Origin: an uncultured bacterium
GTDB lineage: Bacteria > Vulcanimicrobiota > Xenobia > Xenobiales > Xenobiaceae
DNA length: 64,000 nt
Assembly (NCBI GenBank): GCA_934621605.1
Contig: CAKTUZ010000014.1
Location: 1 to 64,000 of the forward strand
Direction of reading: 5' to 3'
The notes beneath the pieces were generated by a model. The model ran no database searches and was not told the DNA's origin. It saw nothing but the letters and a program-made list of their open reading frames with translations. Of the stretch, positions 26,923 through 35,736 are shown piece by piece. Position numbers and translations under genes: made by a program. Position 1 is the stretch's first letter; each line of letters opens with the position of its first letter.

Positions 26923-29487
26923 TTAATTTTTGCGATAAGGCGTATCTTCTAAAGGCAAACTCTGACGGAATTTGCCATCCAGGCGATAATAAGCATGGGC
27001 GCAGGCTGGAGCGGTGGGGATCATACACAGCTCACCGCAGCCTTTGGCTCCCAATGAGTAGGGAAGTTCGTCGCCTTGAGCTGGGCGGCACAAAATAACT
27101 TCCAAGTCGGGGGCTTCAGTCGCTCTTATGAAACCTATAGTGCCAAACTTGCTCTGTGGTCTGCTATTGTTGCATATAAAATTTTCGGTAACTCCGTAGC
27201 CTATGCCCATAAGCATACCGCCTTCAATTTGACCTTCGACCGATTGAATATTAACCGGTACTCCCACATCAAAGGCTGAGACGGCCTTCTCGATACGTCC
27301 TTGCTCATTGAGAATTATAACTTGAGCTCCGTAAGAATAAGAAACGTGGCTAATAGGATTCTCTTTTACTGCGCCCAAAGGATCTGTTTGTACAGAGTAT
27401 TCTCCTAAAAATTCACGCCCTTCTAGCTCAGAAAGGGTGTGTCCGTCAGCTAAAGCTTGTTTGAGTTTTTCACCAACACGGCGGGCCGCTTCTCCGGTAA
27501 CTACCGTCTGACGTGAAGCCGTAGAAGTCCCGGAATTGGGAGTACGCACAGTATCAGCATTTTCAAAGACGAAGAGGGCCGGATCCTGGTTGGATACGTG
27601 ACAAATCTCAGTTAAGACCATTTGGCCTATACCTTGTCCCATACAGGCAGCGGAAGTGCGAATGTGAATTTTACCCTTTTCTATAGACAGAAGGACGCGG
27701 CCAATATCTTTTTTGCCCATACCGGTGCCGGAATTTTTGAAGCCACAGGCAATACCGGCGTAAGGGTGAGCATAGTAAATATCTTTGAGAGCCTCTAAAC
27801 AAGCGGCCATGTTGGTATTGGGATCGGCAATCTGACCGTTGGGTAATTTATCGCCGGGTTTAATAACGTTGCGGCGGCGAAATTCCCAAGGATCAATACC
27901 GACTTTTTCAGCCAACAGATTGATATTCATTTCGGTCGCAAAGCAACTTTGGGCTACGCCGAAACCACGAAAAGCACCGGATACGACATTATTCGTATAA
28001 ACTGACATACCAAGAATATCGATATTTTGATAATTGTAAGGGCCGGCCGCATGGGTGCAAGCGCGATGCAGCACCGGGCCACCCAAGGAAGCGTAAGCGC
28101 CGGTATCGGCGATTATGAGCGCTTTCATGGCAGTTAAACGACCGTTTTCATCGCAAGCGGTCGTAAATTCCATTTCCATGGGGTGACGTTTGACGTGATA
28201 ATCGAGTGATTCTTGGCGTGAATATTTAATTTTAACTGGTTTTTTCAAAAGCCAGGCAGCCAGTGCACCATATTGCTGCACTGACATATCCTCTTTGCCG
28301 CCGAAACCGCCGCCTACCAAAGGAGCGTGACAATGTACCTTTTCGGCGGGCAATTGCAGCATTTGTGCGCATTCTCGCTGTACATCATATACAGATTGAC
28401 TGCCAGTATAAATCAACAAGCCGTCTTCACCTTCGGGTACGGCCAGGCAACATTCTGGTTCCATAAAGCCGTGCTCTTGCCAAGAGGTTTTATACTTGCG
28501 AGTAACGACATATTTAGAATTTTTTATGGCCGTTTCGGCGTCGCCGCGTATTAAATTGGCGCGGCTCATAACATTCCCATCAGGATGAAGTAGGGGAGCA
28601 TCGCCGCGCAGAGCTTCAAAAGGACTGGTTATTGGCGGTAACTCGGTATATTCCACTTCAACTAAGGAGCACAGTTCGTCCAGAAATTCTTGGCGATCGG
28701 CTACCACGACGGCCAGTACGTTGCCCACGTAGCGGGTGGTATCGCCTTCGCCCATAATGACGTCCCAATCTTGCTTAATATGGCCGATTTTATTACAAGG
28801 CACGTCGGCTTTAACTATCACGCGCAGGCAATGGGGAGCAGCTTCGGCTTTGCTGGTATCTACTTTCTCGATACGAGCTCTCGGATACTTAGAATAAACC
28901 GGTTTGGCATAGACCAAGCCTTCAATAATTAAATCATCGGTAAAGAGGCCGGAACCGTTGACCTTATCAGCAGCGTCGATGCGCTTGGCCCGATCATCCA
29001 TGTGCAATTCTGTCGGAGCGTGCGGGATCTCTTTCTGCTCGCGGAAAAATTCGGCAGCTAAAAGTATGGCTTCTTCAATCTTTTTATAGCCAGTACAGCG
29101 ACATAAATTGCCGCGGATAGCTTGTTTTACTTCAGCTCGAGTGGGAGTTAAGTTTGTGTCTAATAAACTTTTGGCTGCAATAATCATGCCAGGGATGCAA
29201 AAACCACATTGTACGGCTCCGGCTTGCGCAAAACAGTGTTCGTAAATGCGCATTTCCCTAGGCTCGATACCTTCAACGGTGATAATTTTTTTGCCCTGCA
29301 ATCGGCTGAGCTTCATCAGACAAGCTTTAGTCTTTTTGCCATCGACTAGCACTGTGCAAGTGCCGCAGACTCCTTCGCTGCACCCGTCTTTGGCAGCCGT
29401 TAAATGGAGATCGTCGCGTAAAAAAGCAAGCAATTTTTTATCTTGCTCTGAGGTGTACTCTTTGCCGTTGATTAGCACTTTAAACAT
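26923..29487 (-). CDS. Fused molybdenum hydroxylase, selenium-dependent xanthine dehydrogenase type
   Basis: It probably hydroxylates a purine or other N-heterocycle using a molybdopterin centre. The N-terminal plant-type [2Fe-2S] domain has C36, C41, C44 and C56; a second cluster domain has CGFC and CRC (about 96-135). Then comes the a/b-hammerhead (about 170-290) and the two-part Mo-binding domain with GGGFGGKED, AFRGFGVAQ and the catalytic Glu in GAKGCGELC. There is no FAD domain between them. At 854 residues this FeS-Mo fusion matches the family called selenium-dependent xanthine dehydrogenase. Selenium is not encoded as Sec (no in-frame TGA), so it would be a labile ligand. A separate FAD subunit is encoded next door. 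Confidence 0.88.
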   Translation of the reverse strand: MFKVLINGKEYTSEQDKKLLAFLRDDLHLTAAKDGCSEGVCGTCTVLVDGKKTKACLMKLSRLQGKKIITVEGIEPREMRIYEHCFAQAGAVQCGFCIPGMIIAAKSLLDTNLTPTRAEVKQAIRGNLCRCTGYKKIEEAILLAAEFFREQKEIPHAPTELHMDDRAKRIDAADKVNGSGLFTDDLIIEGLVYAKPVYSKYPRARIEKVDTSKAEAAPHCLRVIVKADVPCNKIGHIKQDWDVIMGEGDTTRYVGNVLAVVVADRQEFLDELCSLVEVEYTELPPITSPFEALRGDAPLLHPDGNVMSRANLIRGDAETAIKNSKYVVTRKYKTSWQEHGFMEPECCLAVPEGEDGLLIYTGSQSVYDVQRECAQMLQLPAEKVHCHAPLVGGGFGGKEDMSVQQYGALAAWLLKKPVKIKYSRQESLDYHVKRHPMEMEFTTACDENGRLTAMKALIIADTGAYASLGGPVLHRACTHAAGPYNYQNIDILGMSVYTNNVVSGAFRGFGVAQSCFATEMNINLLAEKVGIDPWEFRRRNVIKPGDKLPNGQIADPNTNMAACLEALKDIYYAHPYAGIACGFKNSGTGMGKKDIGRVLLSIEKGKIHIRTSAACMGQGIGQMVLTEICHVSNQDPALFVFENADTVRTPNSGTSTASRQTVVTGEAARRVGEKLKQALADGHTLSELEGREFLGEYSVQTDPLGAVKENPISHVSYSYGAQVIILNEQGRIEKAVSAFDVGVPVNIQSVEGQIEGGMLMGIGYGVTENFICNNSRPQSKFGTIGFIRATEAPDLEVILCRPAQGDELPYSLGAKGCGELCMIPTAPACAHAYYRLDGKFRQSLPLEDTPYRKN

Positions 29488-29518
29488 GAGCCGGTCTCCT
29501 TTAATTTAATACAGCAAA

Positions 29519-29577
29519 AGCTCTCCACCTCTGTAGATGGAGGATAAACCGCGTTCACCGAAGTGAGGGCGTTCACA
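29519..29577. mobile_element. Possible IS200/IS605-type end remnant
   Basis: Two small hairpins sit in a row between the two hydroxylase loci: CTCCACCTC...GATGGAG, followed by GGATAAACCG, and GTTCACCGAAGTGAG with flanking GCG/GGCG. Such paired, imperfect hairpins resemble the ends of IS200/IS605 elements. There is no transposase or tnpB around them, so at best this is a remnant or a MITE-like piece. Confidence 0.3.
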
Positions 29578-29597
29578 AAAAACAGTTCTAAAATTTC

Positions 29598-29633
29598 AAA
29601 AATAGAGCGCTCTTCGCAGAACGCTCTATTTTT
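29598..29633 (-). terminator. Terminator of the three-subunit hydroxylase operon
   Basis: AAAAATAGAGCG (29598-29609) pairs perfectly with CGCTCTATTTTT (29622-29633) around a 12-base loop. It lies just past the stop of the FAD-subunit gene and before the fused hydroxylase gene. Confidence 0.88.
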
Positions 29634-29664
29634 GTCCGTGGCTGAGCTTAGAGTAGCTTACCGA

Positions 29665-30486
29665 TTAGATACTCTGGCTGCGTAAAAATTCACCCAGCAA
29701 ATTGAGGCACACGGTCTTGCGATATTCGGCACTGACACGGCCGCGAGTTAAGACCAGTTTTTCACTGTAGGCTTTTATAAGCTCGTCTTTATACTCTCGG
29801 GCTTCGGCTAAAGTTTTGCCAATCATAACTTTTTCAAGTTCTTTAAAGCGCAATACCGTATCAGCAACAGCGCCAAAAGCAGCACTAAAGCGGCATATTT
29901 TGCCTTCTGCGTCAAGGTTGAGTAAACCGGCAAAGGATACGCGAGAAATGGCCAAGGCGTTGCGGCCGCCGACCTTTTCATAATAGTAATTCTCAAGACC
30001 GGCTTTGGGAATCAATACTTCGGCAATAAGTTCATCTTCGGCCAAATCGAGCTTTTTGCGCCCTAAGTAGAACTTGTCGATATCAACTAAGCGCTCGCCG
30101 CGTAAGCTGACTAAGCGCAATTTTGCATCGGTAACAAACTCTATAAGTACGGAATCCGCTTTAGCTGAGCCGTTGCCTATATTGCCGCCAAAGGTGCCAG
30201 CATTGCGAATAGCTGGAGCAGCAATACGGGAAACAGCCTCTTTCATAAGCTGTGGGACTAAATCGGAAGCTAAAGCTTCGGTGAAGGTGACAGCCGCGCC
30301 AATGCGGATATACTGATCATCTTCTTTAATTTGACGCAACTCGTCTAATTTGCCCAAGAAAAGATAGCTTACGCCTCGGCGATTTTCTACCATAAGATCG
30401 GTGCCGCCTGCATAAGGAACTACATCGTGTTTAGCTCTAATATCTAAAGCAGCATGCAAGTCGACGGGAACATATCCGTTTACCAT
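29665..30486 (-). CDS. Molybdenum hydroxylase FAD-binding subunit
   Basis: It carries electrons from the [2Fe-2S] clusters to NAD or another acceptor through FAD. The 273-residue chain has the CO dehydrogenase/XDH FAD-domain pattern: VVPYAGGTDLM (about 20-30) and the phosphate-binding AAPAIRNAGTFGGNIGNGSAKAD (about 88-110). A C-terminal CO-DH flavoprotein domain (about 175-270) follows. It ends the operon MocA-Mo subunit-FeS subunit-FAD subunit, overlapping the FeS gene by 7 bases. It may also serve the fused hydroxylase downstream, which lacks FAD. Confidence 0.93.
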   Translation of the reverse strand: MVNGYVPVDLHAALDIRAKHDVVPYAGGTDLMVENRRGVSYLFLGKLDELRQIKEDDQYIRIGAAVTFTEALASDLVPQLMKEAVSRIAAPAIRNAGTFGGNIGNGSAKADSVLIEFVTDAKLRLVSLRGERLVDIDKFYLGRKKLDLAEDELIAEVLIPKAGLENYYYEKVGGRNALAISRVSFAGLLNLDAEGKICRFSAAFGAVADTVLRFKELEKVMIGKTLAEAREYKDELIKAYSEKLVLTRGRVSAEYRKTVCLNLLGEFLRSQSI

Positions 30487-30953
30487 AAGCCTTCTCCTTC
30501 CTCAGCGGCATTCTTCACAGCATTGACTATGGCATTGTAACCAGTGCAGCGACACAAGTTGCCAGAGATACCGACTCTAATTTCCTCTTCGCTGGGATGT
30601 CGGTTGGAGGCCAGAATTGACTCAGCAGCCAAAACCATGCCCGGAGTGCAAAAACCACACTGTACGGCTGAAACTTCGGCGAAGGCTTTATCCAAAACTT
30701 TGAAGCGTTCCGTCTCACGATAGCCTTCCATAGTAACGACAGTGCTGCCACTGACAGCGCCCATAGCTACGCAGCATGAATTAGTGAGTTTGCCGTCTAA
30801 AATAACTGAACAGGCTCCGCATTCACCCTCTTTGCATCCGCATTTTACGGAAGTGCAGCGGTAATTATCACGTAGTACATCCAGCAATCTGTCGGTAGCT
30901 GAGCCGTTGTAAACGACTTCTTTGCCATTCAGGACGAATCTTATATCGTTCAT
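30480..30953 (-). CDS. Molybdenum hydroxylase [2Fe-2S] subunit
   Basis: This is the small iron-sulfur subunit of a three-subunit xanthine dehydrogenase-type enzyme. Residues C40, C45, C48 and C60 bind the first, plant-type cluster; CGFC (about 100) and CRC (about 133) in GNLCRCTGY bind the second. Length 157 is standard. It starts 3 bases after the Mo subunit gene and overlaps the FAD subunit gene by 7 bases, so the subunits are made together. Confidence 0.95.
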   Translation of the reverse strand: MNDIRFVLNGKEVVYNGSATDRLLDVLRDNYRCTSVKCGCKEGECGACSVILDGKLTNSCCVAMGAVSGSTVVTMEGYRETERFKVLDKAFAEVSAVQCGFCTPGMVLAAESILASNRHPSEEEIRVGISGNLCRCTGYNAIVNAVKNAAEEGEGLW

Positions 30954-30956
30954 AAT

Positions 30957-33080
30957 TTAGGCTTTCTCCTTTGCAAGCACTTTGATAGTGTCTTCGGCAG
31001 TGAAGGGGATGTGATTGAGAGTCACGCCGCCCATAGCTTGTTCGAGGGCTTCCACGTAAGCGCTGGGAATGCCGACCAAAGGAAGCTCGCCGGCGCCTTT
31101 GGCACCGTAAGGGCCACCAGGATATTTGTCGACGTGGAGCTGACATTTGAGAACAGGTACGTCTACGCTGGTGGGAATGAGATAGTCGGAGAAGGAATTG
31201 TTGCGGATACGTCCCTTGTTGTCGTAGTTCATAAACTCGGTAGAAGCGTAACCTATACCTTGCAACAAGCCACCTTCCATTTGACCCATAACGATATTGT
31301 AATCGATAGGAGTTCCAACATCGAAAGAAGCATAAGCACCCAAAATCTTGCTTAAGCCGGTGTAAGTATCAACCTCAACTTCGATAGCCTGAACGCCCCA
31401 AGCATAAGTGGGATAAGCGTCTCCCTGGAACTTGTCAATGTAGAAAGGAATCATAAAGTCGGGCTCAACAAAGCGCTCTTCGACCATCTGATCTTTGCCT
31501 TCTTCCCACTGACTGCGCAACTTAATAGCCGCTTTGCGCAGTAATTCACCTACTACCATAAGGGAACGAGAAGCTACAGTGGGGCCGGAGTCGGGAACTC
31601 GTGAAGTATCAGGATGATCGTAAAATACCTTATCTAAAGGCAAGTTCAGTTCGTGGGCTACAATTTTGGGGAAGGTAGTACGTAAGCCTTGGCCTATTTC
31701 ACCATTACAAGCCAAGATCTCGACTGTGCCGTCCTTATATTTGCGCAAACGGACTACCGCTTTAATAAAGTCGCGCTCACCTGAACCGGTAAAGCCGGCA
31801 CCGTGGAAGTGCATAGAAATGCCTATGCCTTTGCGATAGCGTCCACTTTGAGGCTTCGAATATTCCTCGTGTTTGTGGCGATAGTCGCAAGCTTTATCCA
31901 CTTCTTCGATCATCTCGGGAAGAGGAACGGGGAAGTGATATATACCAGAGGTGGAAGTACGGTCACCCTTTTTAACTAAATGGGCTTCTCTGAACTTCAA
32001 ATCATCTATACCCAAATCGCGAGCGATATGGATCATGATCATTTCTACGGCAAAGAAGGTTTGAGGGGCGCCGAAACCTCGGTAAGCGCCGCTTGGCGTG
32101 GTGTTGGTTTTTAAGGCGCGTCCGCGAACATGTAAGTTTTCGATATTATAGACGCCGTCGGCGCAAATCAGGCCGCGTTGCAAGACCACGGCTGAAAGAG
32201 TGGTGTAGGCGCCGGCATTGAATTTTACGTCGATGTCCATGGCGGTAACTTTACCGTCTTTTACAGCCACTTTATAGGTGCAGAGAGAAGGGTGACGCTT
32301 GGAAGTAAACTCCAAATCTTCGCGGCGGCCGAATACGCAGCGCACCGGTTTGCCTATGGCCTTAGCAGCGACGGCTACTTGACAACCTAAAATAGACGGG
32401 AAGGCTTCTTTGCCTCCAAAACCACCGCCGGTGACGTCTTGATGTATGTGTACGTCAGCTGGGCCGCAGCCTAAAGCACGCATGATGGCGCCATGTACAT
32501 AGTAAGCGCATTGCATAGAGCCGTGGACATACATTCTGCCGCCCTCTTCAGGCTCGGCCATCATACCCTGGGTTTCGAGGTATGTTTGATCCTGGTAGCC
32601 AGTCTCAAATTCTTCTTCGTAAATTTTATCGGCTTCGGCGAAGGCTTTTTCCACGTCGCCTTTACCGTACTCGTAATTAAAGAAAGCTTCGTCGGCTTTA
32701 CGCAAATCGAGTACCGGCTCCAGCTCTTCGTATTCGACTTCGGTATTGTTGATAATATCTTCGCATACCGCTTCGTCGGGGCCACAGACCATGCCGATAG
32801 GCTCGCCTATATATTCTACCGTTTCACGGGCATATACAGGAGTATCGTCGCGGACGATATTGACGTTATTGTCTCCGGGAATGTCCTTGCGATCTACATA
32901 ATAATAGCCGTCAGGGAGCTCCGGCAATTTTACGCTCAGTAATTTAGCTTTAGCATATTTAGAGCGAAGCATTTTGCCGCAAAGAACACCGTGTTTATCA
33001 ATATCTCCCACGAAGATGCTGCGTCCAGAAATTTTGGGCGCATGATCTTTCTTTACGACAGATTGAGAGATGGTTTCCAT
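30957..33080 (-). CDS. Molybdenum hydroxylase large (molybdopterin-binding) subunit
   Basis: It is the catalytic subunit of a three-subunit xanthine dehydrogenase/aldehyde oxidase-like enzyme. It has an N-terminal hammerhead domain (about 1-120), then the Mo domain with TGGGFGGKEAF, SGAYRGFGAPQ, NGEIGQGLRT and the active-site Glu in GAKGAGELPL. Length 707 is a little short for the family. The substrate is unknown; hypoxanthine/xanthine or nicotinate-like compounds are possible. ATG 33080 follows the TGA of the mocA-like gene directly, with AAAGGAGGAG upstream, giving tight coupling. Confidence 0.93.
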   Translation of the reverse strand: METISQSVVKKDHAPKISGRSIFVGDIDKHGVLCGKMLRSKYAKAKLLSVKLPELPDGYYYVDRKDIPGDNNVNIVRDDTPVYARETVEYIGEPIGMVCGPDEAVCEDIINNTEVEYEELEPVLDLRKADEAFFNYEYGKGDVEKAFAEADKIYEEEFETGYQDQTYLETQGMMAEPEEGGRMYVHGSMQCAYYVHGAIMRALGCGPADVHIHQDVTGGGFGGKEAFPSILGCQVAVAAKAIGKPVRCVFGRREDLEFTSKRHPSLCTYKVAVKDGKVTAMDIDVKFNAGAYTTLSAVVLQRGLICADGVYNIENLHVRGRALKTNTTPSGAYRGFGAPQTFFAVEMIMIHIARDLGIDDLKFREAHLVKKGDRTSTSGIYHFPVPLPEMIEEVDKACDYRHKHEEYSKPQSGRYRKGIGISMHFHGAGFTGSGERDFIKAVVRLRKYKDGTVEILACNGEIGQGLRTTFPKIVAHELNLPLDKVFYDHPDTSRVPDSGPTVASRSLMVVGELLRKAAIKLRSQWEEGKDQMVEERFVEPDFMIPFYIDKFQGDAYPTYAWGVQAIEVEVDTYTGLSKILGAYASFDVGTPIDYNIVMGQMEGGLLQGIGYASTEFMNYDNKGRIRNNSFSDYLIPTSVDVPVLKCQLHVDKYPGGPYGAKGAGELPLVGIPSAYVEALEQAMGGVTLNHIPFTAEDTIKVLAKEKA

Positions 33081-33758
33081 TCAATCTCCTCCTTTGTCAG
33101 TCGCACTGTTTTTATTTGAAAAATTATCCAGACAGTGTTGATACTGTTCGCGAGTATCTAAATCGGTCCAACAACCTAAATCATCTACATTTACCGTATA
33201 TACAGATTTTTCATGAAGCTGCCAAAAACCGCGTAATCCGTCTTTCCCGTTGAAATCCATAATTTCTTTTATAAAAGAAGAGGCAATTAAAGGCGGATGT
33301 TTGCGATAACCTTGCAAAAGGGGGAAAACAATAAATTCGCCCTTCTCAGGTATGGCTTTAAAAACTGCCAAATAGGTCTCTTTGTCAATCATGGGCATAT
33401 CGCCGGGCAAAAGGAAGAAGGCTCGACAAGTTGGCATGGCAGTTAGACCTATTTTTAAAGAGGTAAGCATATCCGTTTCGGCATAGTACTTATTGTAAAC
33501 TACGATAAAACGTCGGCCCACATAGCGCTTTCGCAAAAGCGCTTCCAATTCTTGGCCTCGATAGCCCAAAACTATGACAATTTGCTCTACTCCGGCCAGC
33601 AGCATGGAATCGATGGTGTTTTCTAGTACCGTTTTGCCGCGCAGCGGCATAAGCATTTTTAATTCGCCCATGCGACTGGATAAGCCCGCTGCCAGAATTA
33701 AACCGTTAATATGGCAAGTTCGCGAGGCTAATTTACTTGAGGTTGTCTGTGTAGACAA
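33081..33758 (-). CDS. MocA/YgfJ-like molybdenum cofactor cytidylyltransferase
   Basis: It probably adds CMP to molybdopterin to give the MCD cofactor used by xanthine dehydrogenase-family enzymes. The nucleotide-binding loop LAAGLSSRMGELKMLMPL (about 22-39) and LLPGDMPMIDKETY with the metal-binding Asp are as in MocA/YgfJ. Length 225 is slightly above the family average (about 195). Its stop abuts the start of the Mo subunit gene, so enzyme and cofactor maturation are co-expressed. Confidence 0.9.
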   Translation of the reverse strand: MSTQTTSSKLASRTCHINGLILAAGLSSRMGELKMLMPLRGKTVLENTIDSMLLAGVEQIVIVLGYRGQELEALLRKRYVGRRFIVVYNKYYAETDMLTSLKIGLTAMPTCRAFFLLPGDMPMIDKETYLAVFKAIPEKGEFIVFPLLQGYRKHPPLIASSFIKEIMDFNGKDGLRGFWQLHEKSVYTVNVDDLGCWTDLDTREQYQHCLDNFSNKNSATDKGGD

Positions 33759-33838
33759 AAGCGGTTCTTATCCTTTCTGGCAAATTTTTTGTTTGGTTTA
33801 TGCTAACTGCATGGTCTGTATTGGCAGAGTGTTGGTTT

Positions 33839-34768
33839 CTACATCAAAGTTGTTTGTCGGAATAGAGTTTCAAAGCGGAACTGAGCCATATCGTTTAGCT
33901 CTTGTTCGTACATTTGGTAGGTACGCATGAGCTTTTCGCCTTTGTCCGTTAGTTTAGTGTGGCCACCTCGACTGCCTCCGTGTTGACGGCTGACGATAGA
34001 ATAACCGACCACTTTTTCCAAACAATTGATCATATTCCAGGCTTTGGCATAGGATAAGCCCATATGCAAGCAGGCCTGGCGCACAGAGTTTAAGTCAGCT
34101 ATTAAAAATAAAAGCAGCTTAAGGCGAGCATTAAAAACGATTTGTTCGTTTTCTATATTAACTTTAATTACTGGAGACAATAGCGAGTCGTTATGAGCTT
34201 TAAGGTGGCCTCTAAGTTGCTCTTCGTTATGGACGTTTAGCAATACCCCCTTATCGTCTACAGAAATCCAATGACGGTTCACACCGTAAGTATCTATGGC
34301 TCCGCGTAAGCCTCCGTTGCCTGCATAAGCTAAGATTCGATCTAGCATATCATGACGCAAAACGATGGGGTGGCCGCCTCGACCACAGCAAGATGGAGCC
34401 ACTACGGGAGCGTCGCAACTGAGTATGGCCTTTAGAGTTGCGGGGGAAAACATAGGTGTATTGACGGGCGTAAAAACTACCCGCTGACACTTATTTTTTA
34501 AATAAGCAAGACCTAGCTTTAGAGAGCTCAGGAGCTCAGATCGCTCGCAATCGTCGCTACGTAAAAAGATGACACCGCTGCCAGCCAGTTGATGAATAAC
34601 TTCCGATTCTCGTGTACCGGTGACAACGACGATAGGAAACACATTCGCTTGCTGCAATGTTAGCACAATCCGCTTTACTACAGGTATGGAGCCAACCATC
34701 ATTAGAGGTTCAGCACTTTTCTTACTGGCGGCCGCTACGATACCGCTTGTAGTTCCGAAATATGTCAT
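33839..34768 (-). CDS. NTP-transferase-like domain fused to ModE-type DNA-binding domain
   Basis: Residues about 1-200 have the nucleotidyltransferase fold (GIVAAASKKSAEPLMMVGSIP, then VFTPVNTPMFSPAT and GRGGHPIVL), but the usual LAAG-x-S-x-RMG loop is degraded. Residues about 210-309 are a ModE-like winged helix: ARLKLLLFLIADLNSVRQAC, LGMSY-like MGLSYAKAWNMINCLE, and GGSRGGHTKLTDKGE. ModE proteins sense molybdate and control Mo-enzyme genes. This fusion therefore looks like a regulator that senses a molybdopterin or nucleotide state and controls the adjacent operon. I start at ATG 34768; a longer frame to 34840 has no support. The ribosome-binding site is weak. Confidence 0.82.
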   Translation of the reverse strand: MTYFGTTSGIVAAASKKSAEPLMMVGSIPVVKRIVLTLQQANVFPIVVVTGTRESEVIHQLAGSGVIFLRSDDCERSELLSSLKLGLAYLKNKCQRVVFTPVNTPMFSPATLKAILSCDAPVVAPSCCGRGGHPIVLRHDMLDRILAYAGNGGLRGAIDTYGVNRHWISVDDKGVLLNVHNEEQLRGHLKAHNDSLLSPVIKVNIENEQIVFNARLKLLLFLIADLNSVRQACLHMGLSYAKAWNMINCLEKVVGYSIVSRQHGGSRGGHTKLTDKGEKLMRTYQMYEQELNDMAQFRFETLFRQTTLM

Positions 34769-34984
34769 GTATCTTTTAAATCTCGCTATCTTTCGTATGA
34801 TAGGCTGTAGAGTTTGTATTTTGCAAGTTATTATAAACAATATATCGATTATGGTGTTTTAGAGACAATTTCAACTTGTGAGTTAGACATTAAAGATAAT
34901 AACATTGGCATGTATTCTAGTATTTGTGCCAAAACATCCATCGTATTTTTTAGTTTTTGTCAACAAAGCGAAAGGTGGCTCACC

Positions 34985-35665
34985 ATGGGTGATATGCTTA
35001 ATTTTTATGCCAATAAGAAAGTTGTGCTTCTTTCTGAATTGCGTTTCGGTTTATTGCTGCGCAAAATAGTACATTCTGATTTAATAGAAATTGCTGAATG
35101 GATGAAAGATAAGGAGTTGGTTCGGTATGCTTTCGGGGCGGAGACTTTAAGCGATTACGATTACCGTTTCGCTTCAGACAATTACATGCGTTTGGTGTCC
35201 AATCCTAATTCCCCCTGCTATTTTTTAGCTGTTTGCGATATTCACTCTAAAATTTTAGGTTTAGGAAAATATGATTTACGCAATATGGAAGGGGTTGGCA
35301 GAGTAGCTCTGTCCGGTTTGATGATGGGCAGAGACAATAGAGGTCATGGTATAGGAACTAAGGCTATGGCCCTAATAAATCGCTTTCTTTTTGAAAATGA
35401 ACAAGTCGACTTAGTGGAAATAGAAACGGCTGACTATAACTTGAGAGCGCAACATTGTTTTAAAAGAATAGGCATGGAAGAGTGCGAAAAATTGCATAGT
35501 TTGGAGGGTATATGTGGTTATGGTTTGGGGGAAAATGATGCTCCGAAAATTTTTATGCGCCTTTCCAAAGAAAAATATTTCGCTGAGTTGGCGACTGTAA
35601 ACGGTATTTTGCCTCAGGATAGATTGCCTCGATCAAAAGAAAACAGAGATGCTGAAGCTCCTTAG
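34985..35665 (+). CDS. GNAT-family N-acetyltransferase
   Basis: The 226-residue protein contains a GNAT domain: LLRKIVHSDLIEIAEWMKD at the start, GLMMGRDNRGHGIGTKAMALI with the acetyl-CoA pyrophosphate-binding NRGHGIG, and VEIETADYNLRAQHCFKRIGM near the end. This order matches the RimJ/RimL/SpeG-like group, whose substrates include ribosomal protein N-termini, polyamines and antibiotics; no specific substrate can be named. I chose ATG 34985 because AAAGGTGG lies just upstream; a frame open from 34814 would overlap the divergent ModE-fusion region. Confidence 0.87.
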   Translation: MGDMLNFYANKKVVLLSELRFGLLLRKIVHSDLIEIAEWMKDKELVRYAFGAETLSDYDYRFASDNYMRLVSNPNSPCYFLAVCDIHSKILGLGKYDLRNMEGVGRVALSGLMMGRDNRGHGIGTKAMALINRFLFENEQVDLVEIETADYNLRAQHCFKRIGMEECEKLHSLEGICGYGLGENDAPKIFMRLSKEKYFAELATVNGILPQDRLPRSKENRDAEAP

Positions 35666-35678
35666 GGGCGATATTGAA

Positions 35679-35728
35679 AGCAAAAATAAACCGATTCTCT
35701 GATATGAATCGGTTTATTTTTGCTTTTG
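35679..35728. terminator. Shared terminator, 19-base perfect stem
   Basis: AGCAAAAATAAACCGATTC (35679-35697) pairs perfectly with GAATCGGTTTATTTTTGCT (35706-35724), giving U-runs on both strands between the convergent GNAT gene and the membrane-anchored orphan. Confidence 0.93.
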
Positions 35729-35736
35729 AGGTTTGA

